64,000 nucleotides of DNA from WRGA01 sp031553395 (GTDB lineage Bacteria; Bacteroidota; Bacteroidia; Bacteroidales; WRGA01), in the NCBI GenBank assembly GCA_031553395.1, contig JAVBLR010000006.1, positions 186,001 to 250,000 on the forward strand. Direction: 5' to 3'. The translations under genes were made by a program, and so were the position numbers. Within the stretch, counting starts at the first letter, position 1. Each line of letters starts with the position of its first letter. Shown here in pieces: positions 34,561 to 43,241 of the stretch. Under the pieces are notes generated by a model. It searched no databases and was not told where the DNA came from. It was given only the letters and a program-made list of their open reading frames with translations.

Positions 34561-34592
34561 CAAAGCTATTGAAAAAGCAGATACGTAACAAT
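34561..34592 (-). promoter_or_regulatory. Near-consensus Bacteroidota promoter of the small lipoprotein gene
   Basis: On the minus strand ATTG (34592-34589), a 20-base spacer and TAGCTTTG (34568-34561) fit the TTTG-N19/20-TAnnTTTG consensus. It lies about 38 bp before the gene start. The surrounding 397-bp gap (34523-34919) otherwise holds only the slyD promoter box. Confidence 0.75.
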
Positions 34593-34870
34593 AAATTTGC
34601 AATTATTTTCAAAAATTTTAATATTTATGGTTTATAAAGGTGTATAAAAGTGAATTTTAGCTAATTATTTTCTGTTTTTTTAACAATATTTACTATTAAC
34701 TCAAATAGATTCTGATGAAAATGTGTATTTCCAAAGTTTTTTTATTCCAAACCTTTTAGAATTAGATATTGAGAAATTAGAACAGCAGATTTCCTAATTG
34801 TTTTTCTCTAAGTTAGAGCTTTATAAGAATTTTAAATAATCATCAAAAGATATCTCATTGAAAAAAGAAC

Positions 34871-34878
34871 TACCTTTG
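34871..34878 (+). promoter_or_regulatory. -7 box TACCTTTG before slyD
   Basis: TACCTTTG matches TAnnTTTG and lies 41 bp before the start codon. No TTG at the exact -33 spacing. Confidence 0.45.
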
Positions 34879-34919
34879 TTCCAATTTTCAAAATTATAAA
34901 TTTAAATACAATAATAAAA

Positions 34920-35471
34920 ATGAAAGTTGCACCTTACAAATTTGTCGCAGCGTCTTATAAACTATATGTCGGAGAAGATGCAGAACAAGATTTAGTTGAA
35001 GAAACATCTGCAGAACAACCACTGACTTTTATATCGGGAACCGGCTTAATGTTGGAGGCTTTTGAGAAAAACTTGTCGGGTTTATCTGTTGGAGATTCTT
35101 TTGATTTTGTTATTCCTGCAGGGGATGGATATGGAGAATACTTTGATGACCGCGTTGTTGATTTACCTAAAGAAATGTTTGAGATAGATGGTGTTTTCGA
35201 TGCAGAAAGGGTATATGAAGATGCCGTAATTCCGATGATGGATTCTGAAGGAAATCGCTTGCAGGGTTCTGTTGTATCTGTTGCTGATGATGTTGTTATA
35301 ATGGATTTCAATCATCCTATGGCTGGTGAAAGCCTGCATTTTATAGGAAAAGTGGAAGAAGTTCGCGATGCTACCGAAGAAGAAATTCAATTCGCTTTAA
35401 ATCCATTCCCGAATGGTGGTGGTTGTAATTGCGAAGGTGGTGATTGTGCTTCGGGAAATTGTTCGTGTTAA
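34920..35471 (+). CDS. SlyD-like FKBP peptidyl-prolyl isomerase with Cys-rich tail
   Basis: 183 residues. The FKBP core is seen in LTFISGTGLMLEAFEKNLSGLSVGDSFDFVIPAGDGYGEY. The insert-in-flap chaperone domain (VVDLPKEMF to VSVADDVVIMDFNHPMAGESLHF) makes it SlyD-type. The C-terminus GGGCNCEGGDCASGNCSC replaces the His-rich tail of E. coli SlyD with a cysteine cluster, presumably for metal binding. It is cytoplasmic and monocistronic with a terminator at 35491-35529. Confidence 0.92.
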   Translation: MKVAPYKFVAASYKLYVGEDAEQDLVEETSAEQPLTFISGTGLMLEAFEKNLSGLSVGDSFDFVIPAGDGYGEYFDDRVVDLPKEMFEIDGVFDAERVYEDAVIPMMDSEGNRLQGSVVSVADDVVIMDFNHPMAGESLHFIGKVEEVRDATEEEIQFALNPFPNGGGCNCEGGDCASGNCSC

Positions 35472-35490
35472 AACGATAAAATAAGATAGG

Positions 35491-35529
35491 AAAGGTAAAA
35501 GGTTGAAAATGTGAATCTTTTACCTTTTT
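35491..35529 (+). terminator. Intrinsic terminator of slyD
   Basis: AAAGGTAAAAG (35491-35501) pairs with CTTTTACCTTT (35517-35527), followed by T residues. Confidence 0.75.
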
Positions 35530-35565
35530 CTGTATACTTTATATGGTTAATTGAATTGTTATTTG

Positions 35566-35573
35566 TACTTTTG
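35566..35573 (+). promoter_or_regulatory. -7 box TACTTTTG before ruvX
   Basis: TACTTTTG lies 12 bp before the ATG at 35586, after the slyD terminator, so this gene has its own start of transcription. The -33 region is weak. Confidence 0.45.
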
Positions 35574-35585
35574 TAAGTTCAAATT

Positions 35586-36005
35586 ATGGGAAGGATTGTT
35601 GCTATTGATTATGGGCAAAAACGAACGGGAATAGCAGTTACAGACATATTGCAAATTACAGCAACCGGTTTGGGAACTGTTCTTTCGAAAGAAATAATTC
35701 TTTTTTTGAAGGATTATGTATCAAAAGAAATTGTCGATTTATTTGTAGTAGGTTATCCTCGCCAAATGAATTATCAACCTTCTGAAAATGCTCGTTTTGT
35801 AGAGGATTTTGTTCGTAAATTAAAAGAAACCTTTCCTGATATTCCGATTGAATATTTTGATGAACGTTTTACCTCAAAATTGGCTCAAAAAGCAATGCTG
35901 GAAGGTGGCGTAAAGAAAAAAGACCGGCAAAATAAAGCATTGGTTGATGAAGTAAGCGCTGTTATTATTTTGCAGGATTATATGGAAAGCCAAAAGTTGA
36001 GATAA
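35586..36005 (+). CDS. ruvX: RuvX/YqgF Holliday junction resolvase-like nuclease
   Basis: 139 residues, full length for the family. The RNase H-like fold has AIDYGQKRTGIAVTD (first acidic site), FVVGYPRQMN, EYFDERFTSKLA and a C-terminal VDEVSAVIILQDYM with the last Asp. YqgF proteins process 16S rRNA ends or resolve recombination junctions. It lies between slyD and def, probably a single-gene unit. Confidence 0.92.
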   Translation: MGRIVAIDYGQKRTGIAVTDILQITATGLGTVLSKEIILFLKDYVSKEIVDLFVVGYPRQMNYQPSENARFVEDFVRKLKETFPDIPIEYFDERFTSKLAQKAMLEGGVKKKDRQNKALVDEVSAVIILQDYMESQKLR

Positions 36006-36095
36006 CTGTAATAATTTGTTATTCTTGAGAGTGTTTCTATTTATAATTTTGCATTGAGATATTGAGTTGTAAATAGAAAAATAGTAAATATAAAA

Positions 36096-36650
36096 ATGCT
36101 TTTACCTGTTTATTTATACGGACAACCTGTCCTTCGAAAAGTAGCTGAGGATATTGATGCCGATTATCCGAAGTTAAAGGAACTTATTCAAAATATGTAT
36201 GAAACAATGCACAATGCAGATGGTGTTGGTTTAGCTGCGCCACAAATAGGATTGGGTATTCGTTTGATTGTGATTGATTTGGATGTTTTATCCGATGATA
36301 TGCCTGAATTGAAGGATCTTAAAAAGACATTTATTAATCCTCATATAATTGAAACAGGAGGCGAGGATGTCGTTCGGGAAGAGGGATGCCTAAGTTTACC
36401 GGGTATTCATGAAAGTGTAAAACGTCCTTCACAGGTAACATTAAAATATATGGATGAGGATTTTAATTCTCATGAAGAAGTATTTGAGGGATTTTTTGCC
36501 CGTGTTATTCAACACGAAATGGATCATTTGGACGCAAAGCTTTTTATCGATCATATTTCTCCTATCAGGAAACAATTAATAAAGGGGAAGTTGAATAATT
36601 TGGTAGAAGGCAAAACAAATTGTAGTTATAGAACTAAAAGTGTAAAATAA
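36096..36650 (+). CDS. def: Peptide deformylase
   Basis: 184 residues. All three PDF motifs are visible: GVGLAAPQIG, EGCLSLPG with the Cys ligand, and QHEMDHLDA with the HExxH metal site. It removes the N-formyl group from nascent proteins. A -7 box TAATTTTG lies at 36044-36051 and a terminator follows at 36656-36699. Confidence 0.96.
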   Translation: MLLPVYLYGQPVLRKVAEDIDADYPKLKELIQNMYETMHNADGVGLAAPQIGLGIRLIVIDLDVLSDDMPELKDLKKTFINPHIIETGGEDVVREEGCLSLPGIHESVKRPSQVTLKYMDEDFNSHEEVFEGFFARVIQHEMDHLDAKLFIDHISPIRKQLIKGKLNNLVEGKTNCSYRTKSVK

Positions 36651-36655
36651 GAGAG

Positions 36656-36699
36656 GCCGAAAAAGTAATTAATGATATTTTTACTTTTCGGCTTTTTTA
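36656..36699 (+). terminator. Intrinsic terminator of def
   Basis: GCCGAAAAAGTAA (36656-36668) pairs with TTACTTTTCGGC (36681-36692), one bulged A, followed by six Ts. Confidence 0.85.
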
Positions 36700-36785
36700 T
36701 TGTTTGTAGATTGTAGATTCTTTGAAAATTTTCTGGAACTGCAATAATTATTAAAAAGATTTAATATTAAAATAACACTGATAAA

Positions 36786-38333
36786 ATGACTTCTTTGAAG
36801 AAAAACATTCTTGCTTTGCGCGAGAAAAAAGTTATTGTTGAATTGGGTGGAGGAGAAGAAGCTATTGAAAAGCAAGTGGCAATGGGTAAGCTTACAGCTC
36901 GCCAACGTATTGTACAATTGCTTGATAAGAATTCTTTTCATGAGTATGACCTGTTTGTAGAACACGGAGGTCGTGATTTTGGAATGGATAAAAAAGTATT
37001 GTATGGTGATGGTGTAATTACCGGAACCGGAACTATTTTTGGTGCTCCTGTATGCATTTACGCTCAAGATTTTACCGTTGCTGGTGGTTCGTTGGGCTTG
37101 ATGCATGCACGTAAAATTACTAAAATTATGGATCATGCCTTGAAAATGAAAATGCCGATTATTGGTATTAATGATTCAGGTGGTGCCCGTATTCAAGAAG
37201 GTGTTAGTGCTTTGGCCGGTTATGGAGAAATTTTTTATCGTAATACGGTTGCTTCGGGGGTTATTCCTCAAATATCAGTAATTTTAGGGCCATGTGCTGG
37301 TGGAGCTGTGTATTCTCCGGCATTGACAGACTTTGTTTTTGTTGTAGAAAATATTTCCAAAATGTTTATTACAGGTCCGAATGTAATTAAAACAGTTTTG
37401 GGTGAGGATATTTCGATGGAAGATTTGGGTGGAGCGCGTGTTCATGCCGAAATTACCGGAAATGCCCATTTTTATGCTCAAAGTGAAGCCGAATGTTTTG
37501 AACAAATTAAAAAGTTAGTTTCTTTCATTCCTTGGAATAATACGCAAAAAGCGAAAGCTATCGATCCTAAAAAGCCTATATCTAAAAAGAAAATAGATGA
37601 TATTATTCCATCACAAGCAAAAGAACCGTATGATGTTCGTGATGTTATTCGTGCGGTTGTTGATAATTCCGATTTCTTTGAAGTTCAGGAACTTTTTGCT
37701 GCAAATATTGTGATTGGTTTCGGACGGATGAATGGCGAAACTGTTGGGTTTGTTGCAAATCAACCGATGGTGTTGGCCGGCGTGTTAGATTGTGATAGTT
37801 CTGACAAGGCAGCTCGTTTTATCCGTTATTGCGATTCTTTCAATATTCCGATTGTTACTCTCGAAGATATGCCTGGGTATTTACCCGGTGTTGACCAGGA
37901 ACACGCTGGAGTAATTCGTCATGGGGCAAAAGTGCTTTATGCTTATTCCGAAGCGACTGTGCCTAAAATTACAGTGATTCTTCGTAAAGCTTATGGTGGT
38001 GGTTATATTGCTATGAATTCACGCCATTTAGGTGCTGACTTTATGTTTGCATGGCCTTCTGCAGAAATTGCGGTAATGGGGCCGGAAGGTGCTGCTAATA
38101 TTATTTTCCGTAAAGAAATTATGGAAGCTGAAGATCCGAATGCAATGCGTCAGGAAAAAGTTAAGGAATATATCGAAAAATTTGCAAATCCGTATGTTGC
38201 TGCATCTAAAGGATATATTGATTCGGTAATCGAACCTTCTGAAACTCGTAATTTATTATTGCATGCGTTGGAAGTTTCTAAAAATAAAGAAGAATTACGT
38301 CCGGAGAAAAAGCATGGAATACCTCCATTTTAA
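36786..38333 (+). CDS. Acyl-CoA carboxyltransferase beta subunit (propionyl-/methylmalonyl-CoA type)
   Basis: 515 residues of the carboxyltransferase fold: MGKLTARQRIVQLLD, YAQDFTVAGGSLGLMHARKI, INDSGGARIQEGVSALAGYG, GPCAGGAVYSPALTDF, VTLEDMPGYLPGVDQEHAGVIRHGAK and YGGGYIAMNSRHLGADF. This is PccB, or the alpha subunit of methylmalonyl-CoA decarboxylase, used for propionate metabolism in Bacteroidales. The next gene encodes a biotin carrier, but no biotin carboxylase follows, which favours a decarboxylase or a split locus. Confidence 0.93.
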   Translation: MTSLKKNILALREKKVIVELGGGEEAIEKQVAMGKLTARQRIVQLLDKNSFHEYDLFVEHGGRDFGMDKKVLYGDGVITGTGTIFGAPVCIYAQDFTVAGGSLGLMHARKITKIMDHALKMKMPIIGINDSGGARIQEGVSALAGYGEIFYRNTVASGVIPQISVILGPCAGGAVYSPALTDFVFVVENISKMFITGPNVIKTVLGEDISMEDLGGARVHAEITGNAHFYAQSEAECFEQIKKLVSFIPWNNTQKAKAIDPKKPISKKKIDDIIPSQAKEPYDVRDVIRAVVDNSDFFEVQELFAANIVIGFGRMNGETVGFVANQPMVLAGVLDCDSSDKAARFIRYCDSFNIPIVTLEDMPGYLPGVDQEHAGVIRHGAKVLYAYSEATVPKITVILRKAYGGGYIAMNSRHLGADFMFAWPSAEIAVMGPEGAANIIFRKEIMEAEDPNAMRQEKVKEYIEKFANPYVAASKGYIDSVIEPSETRNLLLHALEVSKNKEELRPEKKHGIPPF

Positions 38334-38360
38334 TTAGTTTATTTACATCTTAAGTAAATA

Positions 38361-38433
38361 CAGTTAAGTTATAAGTTTGGGATAGCAAAACCATCAAACT
38401 TATAACTTATAACTTAAAAACTCATAACTTAAA
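38361..38433. repeat. Intergenic hairpin with AAGTTAT oligomer arms
   Basis: AAGTTATAAGTTTG (38366-38379) is perfectly complementary to 38395-38408. Further TAACTTA/TCATAACTTA words extend the right arm up to the start codon of the biotin carrier. It lies inside an evident operon. Confidence 0.75.
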
Positions 38434-38434
38434 A

Positions 38435-38776
38435 ATGGATAAAAAAAATAAAGATCAGAATGAACAAGAATTTGTAGAATTCATCGTTACGGCAAGAAAA
38501 TATAAGACAACACTTTCTAAAAAATATTTGGCCAGACAAAAATGGGAACCGATTGTTCCCGGTCAAGCTAGGGCATTCTTACCCGGAACAATTACAAAAG
38601 TTTTTGTGAAGCCTAAACAAAAAGTAAAAGAAGGCGATTTGTTGATGATACATGAAGCAATGAAAATGTTAAATAGAGTTGTAGCTCCTATTGACGGCGT
38701 TGTAAAGGAAATATATGTAAAAGAAGGACAGCGGATTCCTAAGAATTTTGTAATGGTAGAAGTTGAGCCAAAATGA
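38435..38776 (+). CDS. Biotin carboxyl carrier protein (biotinyl-lipoyl domain)
   Basis: 113 residues. A charged N-terminus of about 45 residues precedes the biotinyl domain: LPGTITKVFVKPKQKVKEGDLLMIHEAMKM carries the biotinylated Lys in EAMKM, followed by VVAPIDGVVKEIYVKEGQ. It carries CO2 between subunits of an acyl-CoA carboxylase or decarboxylase with the upstream subunit. A short oligomer arm (CATAACTCATAACTC) lies between it and gmd. Confidence 0.93.
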   Translation: MDKKNKDQNEQEFVEFIVTARKYKTTLSKKYLARQKWEPIVPGQARAFLPGTITKVFVKPKQKVKEGDLLMIHEAMKMLNRVVAPIDGVVKEIYVKEGQRIPKNFVMVEVEPK

Positions 38777-38841
38777 TTAATGAAGTTTGAAAATTGACTT
38801 ATATTTATAATTAACAACACATAACTCATAACTCAAAAATT

Positions 38842-39993
38842 ATGTCAAAGGTTGCATTAATTACCGGTATTACCGGGCAAGACGGAGCGTATTTAACCGA
38901 ATATTTATTGAAAAAAGGTTATATCGTTCATGGTTTAAAACGTCGTTCTTCAATGTTTAATACAGATCGTATTGACCATTTGTATCAAGATCCGCATGTG
39001 GAAAATCGTAATTTGATTTTACACTATGGCGATTTGACAGATTCGATGAATATTACCCGGATTATTCAGGAAACTCAACCGGATGAAATCTACAACCTTG
39101 CAGCAATGAGCCATGTAAAGGTTAGTTTTGATACTCCGGAATATACTGCAAATGCAGATGGTATCGGTACTTTGCGTATTCTTGAAGCTGTACGTTTGTT
39201 AGGTTTGGCTAATAAATCCCGCATTTACCAAGCTTCAACATCCGAATTATATGGATTAGTACAGGAAGTTCCTCAAAAGGAAACGACTCCGTTTTACCCA
39301 CGTAGCCCATATGCAGTTGCAAAAATGTATGCATATTGGATTACTGTAAATTACCGTGAGGCATACAAAATGCATGCAAGCAATGGTATCCTTTTCAATC
39401 ATGAATCACCTATTCGTGGGGAGACTTTTGTAACACGTAAAATTACGCGTGCAGTGAGTCGTATCATGTTGGGTATGCAGGAAAAGATATTTCTTGGAAA
39501 CCTTTCTGCCCGTCGTGACTGGGGACATGCCAAAGATTATGTGAAAGCAATGTATCTGATTCTTCAGCAAGATCAACCTTCTGATTATGTAATTGCTACA
39601 GGTATTACAACAGAAGTACGTGAATTTGTGAAAATGGCTTTTGCCGAAGGTGGTGTGGAAGTTGCATTCAAAGGCGAAGGAGTTGATGAAAAGGGTTATG
39701 TTGTTTCGGTAAACGAATCATTATTCAAAGAAAGAGTAGGAGAGGAGTATTTGCCTGCTATTCTTGCTAAAAAAGATAAAGTTGTGGTTGCTGTAGATCC
39801 TCAATATTTCCGTCCGACTGAAGTTGAATTATTAATTGGTGACCCGACTAAATCTAAAACTGTTTTAGGTTGGGAGCCTAAATATGATTTACCTGCTTTG
39901 GTTGCTGATATGATGGTTGGCGATATCAAATTAATGAAAAAGGATTCTTATCTGAAAAACGGAGGTTATCGGGTAATGAATTATTTTGAATAA
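38842..39993 (+). CDS. gmd: GDP-mannose 4,6-dehydratase
   Basis: 383 residues. An extended SDR with TGITGQDGAYLTEYLL, the GMD-specific HGLKRRSSMFNTDRIDHLY, the catalytic YxxxK in PRSPYAVAKMYAY, and NGILFNHESPIRGETFVTRKI. It converts GDP-D-mannose to GDP-4-keto-6-deoxy-D-mannose. The downstream fcl gene completes GDP-L-fucose synthesis for fucosylated surface glycans. Confidence 0.97.
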   Translation: MSKVALITGITGQDGAYLTEYLLKKGYIVHGLKRRSSMFNTDRIDHLYQDPHVENRNLILHYGDLTDSMNITRIIQETQPDEIYNLAAMSHVKVSFDTPEYTANADGIGTLRILEAVRLLGLANKSRIYQASTSELYGLVQEVPQKETTPFYPRSPYAVAKMYAYWITVNYREAYKMHASNGILFNHESPIRGETFVTRKITRAVSRIMLGMQEKIFLGNLSARRDWGHAKDYVKAMYLILQQDQPSDYVIATGITTEVREFVKMAFAEGGVEVAFKGEGVDEKGYVVSVNESLFKERVGEEYLPAILAKKDKVVVAVDPQYFRPTEVELLIGDPTKSKTVLGWEPKYDLPALVADMMVGDIKLMKKDSYLKNGGYRVMNYFE

Positions 39994-39998
39994 CTTAA

Positions 39999-40084
39999 TT
40001 AGTTGAAAGTTGAAAGCTGAGAATGAAAGTCGGATTAAATAACCGGTTTTCACTTTCAACTTTCAACTTTCAACTTTCAACTAA
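39999..40084. repeat. Intergenic hairpin with GTTGAAA oligomer arms
   Basis: 39999-40016 and 40067-40084 are perfect 18-base complements. Each arm is AGTTGAAAG repeated; the right arm runs to four TTTCAAC units. It lies between gmd and fcl, ending 7 bp before the fcl start. Confidence 0.8.
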
Positions 40085-40091
40085 TTTGACT

Positions 40092-41141
40092 ATGATAGAA
40101 AAAAATGCTAAAATATATGTTGCAGGACATCTTGGAATGGTTGGTTCTGCGATTTGCCGCAACTTGCAAAATGAAGGTTACAATAATTTGCTAACCAGAA
40201 GTTTTTCAGAACTTGATTTGATTAAGCAAGATGCTGTTGATGAATTCTTTGCAAATGAAAAACCTGAATATGTATTTCTGGCAGCAGCTAAAGTTGGTGG
40301 TATTGTAGCGAATAACACATATCGGGCACAATTTATTTATGAAAACCTGATGATTCAAAACAATATTATTCATGCTGCCTATAAAAATGGTGTGAAAAAA
40401 TTGTTGTTTTTGGGCTCATCTTGTATTTATCCGCGTTTGGCACCTCAGCCAATTAAGGAAGAATATTTGTTGACGGGGGAATTGGAACCGACAAACGAAC
40501 CGTATGCTATTGCCAAAATAGCTGGAATCAAAATGTGTGAAGCATATCATTTACAGTATAATAGTAATTTTATTTCGGTAATGCCGACGAACTTGTATGG
40601 GAAGAATGATAATTATGATTTGGAAAAAAGTCATGTTCTTCCTGCATTAATCCGTAAAATGTATTTGGCAAAATGCTTAATGGATAATAACTGGGATGCA
40701 ATTCGAAAAGATTTTGATAAACGTCCGGTTGAAGGTATTTCAGGCAAAAATCCGGATAATGAAATTATGGATATACTTTCTAAATATGGAATTTCTGATA
40801 AGAAAGTTACACTTTGGGGTACAGGTTCTCCGTTACGTGAATTTCTGAATGTAGAGGATATGGCTGATGCTTGTGTCTATTTGATGCAAACGTATGATGC
40901 TCCTGATAAAACTCCTTCACATGTAAATATCGGTTGTGGAGAAGATTTGCCGATTAAAGAGTTGGCAAGTATTGTGAAAAAAGTTGTTGGTTTTGAAGGT
41001 GAAATTGTTTGGGATGCAACCAAACCTGATGGAACTCCCCGCAAATTAATGGATAGTTCTAAATTATATTCATTAGGGTGGAAACCCAAAATCTCATTGG
41101 AAGCAGGAATTACTAAAGTTTTTCAGGATTATTCTGCATAA
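40092..41141 (+). CDS. fcl: GDP-L-fucose synthase
   Basis: 349 residues from the ATG at 40092 (MIEKNAKIYVAGHLGMVG). A longer frame from 40023 would translate the hairpin repeat and is rejected. Features are the Rossmann GHLGMVGSA, LFLGSSCIYPRLAPQPIKEE, the catalytic Tyr/Lys in NEPYAIAKIAG, and SPLREFLNVEDMADA. It epimerises and reduces GDP-4-keto-6-deoxymannose to GDP-L-fucose. Confidence 0.96.
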   Translation: MIEKNAKIYVAGHLGMVGSAICRNLQNEGYNNLLTRSFSELDLIKQDAVDEFFANEKPEYVFLAAAKVGGIVANNTYRAQFIYENLMIQNNIIHAAYKNGVKKLLFLGSSCIYPRLAPQPIKEEYLLTGELEPTNEPYAIAKIAGIKMCEAYHLQYNSNFISVMPTNLYGKNDNYDLEKSHVLPALIRKMYLAKCLMDNNWDAIRKDFDKRPVEGISGKNPDNEIMDILSKYGISDKKVTLWGTGSPLREFLNVEDMADACVYLMQTYDAPDKTPSHVNIGCGEDLPIKELASIVKKVVGFEGEIVWDATKPDGTPRKLMDSSKLYSLGWKPKISLEAGITKVFQDYSA

Positions 41142-41170
41142 GAATTCAATTTTACGAATAAAATATTAAA

Positions 41171-41208
41171 ACACAGAGGTATGAAGATTCTCTTTTGTAC
41201 CTTTGTGT
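41171..41208 (+). terminator. Probable terminator of gmd-fcl
   Basis: ACACAGAGGTA (41171-41181) pairs, with one mismatch, with TACCTTTGTGT (41198-41208); T-rich sequence follows. The remainder of the 270-bp gap to the ABC-F gene shows nothing else. Confidence 0.5.
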
Positions 41209-41411
41209 TTGTTTTTTTATACGGGTGTAAATGTTAAGATGATATAATTTGAGTTGTTGTATATGAAGGGACTATCATGTCATTATAGTCTGAAATAATA
41301 AAATATTGGTTTTCATGGTGTTTGTTTTGATTTATAATAAACTTTACACCAATATATAACATACCCCGCTTCTATTTTGTTGAAGAATTGAAAGTTGAAA
41401 ACAAATTGCTA

Positions 41412-43007
41412 CTAATTATTCAACACCAAATCTCCGGTTACCCCAATTTCATTCACAAAATATGTATCATGAGAAATAACTAACAAACTACCTTTATAAT
41501 TCTTTATCGTTTGGGTTAATATTTGCAGGCTTATAATATCTAGATTATTAGTAGGTTCATCCAGAATAATCAAATCGGGTGTTTGATTACTAATCATTAG
41601 GCAACAAAGATATAGCCTCATTTTTTCACCACCACTTAATGTTTTACAGCTTTTATCCCATGTATTTGCCGGAAATAAAAAACGGTTTAACCGCAATTTC
41701 ACTTCATGTTCTGCCAGATTTTGTGTATTGTATTCAAATGCGAGTTCTGCCACAGAAGAAGGTGTATCTACACGAGTGTAATTCTGATCCAAATAAATCC
41801 AATTGAAATTTGCCCGGTTGATTTGCCCGCATGAAGGTTCGAGAATTCCTGTCAATAAATTGATAAATGTAGTTTTACCAACACCATTATCTCCTAAAAT
41901 ATGAATCCGGTTGTTGCTGTATAATTTGAAATCTAAGGGAGCATTCCACAATAATTCTCCTTCGTTATAAGCAAAGTTGATGCCAATAGCATCGATCAAT
42001 AATTTACCGGAATGAAGCGATGCATTGTCAAAATCGATTTTCAGTTCTTTCAATTTTTCCTGCTGCTGTCTTAATTCCGTTAATTTACTTTGGCTTTCAC
42101 TAATAATTTCCGTATGTTTATTTTTCAGTTTTGCAGAAGTATTTTCAGCCGAACCGCCCAATGCATTCAACATAATACGCGGCATGCCCTGTTGCATTTT
42201 GTTCTTTTCGCCTTGACTTGAACGTTTTTCCTGCCGCTGTTTAACTTCCTGTGCCTTTTTACGTGCCAATCGAAGCGTTTTTTCTTCTTCGTGAATACTT
42301 TCGCCTAACGCATTCACTTCAATATCCTTTTGTTCTTTATATAAAGAATAATTTCCACCATACAACCGAATACCTCGTTCCGATAATTCGTATGTAATAT
42401 GAAGCTGATTCAGAAGTGTAATATCATGACTTACAACAATAATTGCAGCTTTACTTTGCTGTATATATTGATACAATAATTCACGGCTTGTAGTGTCAAG
42501 ATGATTGGTTGGTTCATCGAGTAAAATAATTTCGGGCGAATGAATAAGCAATCCTGCCAAAAATACCTTTGTCTTTTCACCACCACTTAAACTATCTACC
42601 TGCATATCCAATTTCACATGAGGCAAATTCCAATAAGACAAAGCAGTTATACACCGGGATTCTATTTCCCAATCATCATCAAGTATATCAAAATCGGCTT
42701 GCGACACACTTCCTTGTTCTATTGCGCGCAATGCCGCTAATTTATTAGTAACGCCTAAAACTTCTGCAATGCTTTTACCGAGCATTCCGGTATGTTGTGG
42801 AATATAATATACTTCGGAAGATGCGATAATACTACCTCCGGTTGGCTGTATTTTGTCTGCCAATATTTTTAACAAGGTAGATTTACCAATGCCGTTACTA
42901 CCGACAATAGATATTTTATCTCCATTTTCTACAGAGAAATTCAACCCACTAAATAAGTTATACTGATTGGGATAGTGATAGGATAAATCACTGATGATAA
43001 TACTCAT
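41412..43007 (-). CDS. ABC-F family ATPase
   Basis: 531 residues with two ABC domains and no membrane segment. The first has VGSNGIGKSTL, signature DSLSGGEKTK and Walker B IILLDEPTNHLDT. The second has LGDNGVGKTTF, TLSGGEKMR and LIILDEPTNNLD. The long linker (about 225-330) is rich in Lys, Gln and Glu (ARKKAQEVKQRQEKRSSQ). ABC-F proteins act on the ribosome as translation factors or antibiotic-resistance proteins. The structured 5' leader with its own promoter resembles the regulated leaders of resistance-type members. Confidence 0.9.
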   Translation of the reverse strand: MSIIISDLSYHYPNQYNLFSGLNFSVENGDKISIVGSNGIGKSTLLKILADKIQPTGGSIIASSEVYYIPQHTGMLGKSIAEVLGVTNKLAALRAIEQGSVSQADFDILDDDWEIESRCITALSYWNLPHVKLDMQVDSLSGGEKTKVFLAGLLIHSPEIILLDEPTNHLDTTSRELLYQYIQQSKAAIIVVSHDITLLNQLHITYELSERGIRLYGGNYSLYKEQKDIEVNALGESIHEEEKTLRLARKKAQEVKQRQEKRSSQGEKNKMQQGMPRIMLNALGGSAENTSAKLKNKHTEIISESQSKLTELRQQQEKLKELKIDFDNASLHSGKLLIDAIGINFAYNEGELLWNAPLDFKLYSNNRIHILGDNGVGKTTFINLLTGILEPSCGQINRANFNWIYLDQNYTRVDTPSSVAELAFEYNTQNLAEHEVKLRLNRFLFPANTWDKSCKTLSGGEKMRLYLCCLMISNQTPDLIILDEPTNNLDIISLQILTQTIKNYKGSLLVISHDTYFVNEIGVTGDLVLNN

Positions 43008-43169
43008 AAATACAATTAATAGATACCCAAAACGGGAAGTTAAACCGATATGTTATTTAAATCTGCGAAAGATGTCGGTTTAGTAAAACCAACTATTAAT
43101 TGTTAATTTTCACTGGAGTATTTTTTAAATGAGGTTGCAAAGGTAATAAAAAATTCTTATTCAGGCAAA
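43008..43169 (-). promoter_or_regulatory. Consensus promoter and structured leader of the ABC-F gene
   Basis: On the minus strand TTTG (43169-43166), a 20-base spacer and TACCTTTG (43145-43138) fit the Bacteroidota consensus exactly. The predicted leader is about 120 bases. It contains a TAAACCGA / TCGGTTTA stem (43041-43048, 43075-43082) and a GTG-initiated 5-codon frame. Such leaders attenuate ABC-F genes in other bacteria. Confidence 0.6.
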
Positions 43170-43172
43170 AGA

Positions 43173-43228
43173 CTAAAGACAAAGAGCAAAAGAAAGGTAT
43201 ACACGCCTCTTTTGCTCTTTGTCTTTAG
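43173..43228. repeat. Intergenic hairpin with AAAGAC/AAAGAGC oligomer arms
   Basis: 43173-43192 and 43209-43228 are perfect 20-base complements made of CTAAAGACAAAGAGCAAAAG-type words. It abuts the -33 element of the ABC-F promoter and lies downstream of mgtE. Confidence 0.8.
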
Positions 43229-43241
43229 CCCAAAAATACCC

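Noticed and set aside
40023..40091. N-terminal extension of GDP-L-fucose synthase
   Set aside because: The extension translates the CTTTCAA repeat arm; the conserved protein starts at 40092.
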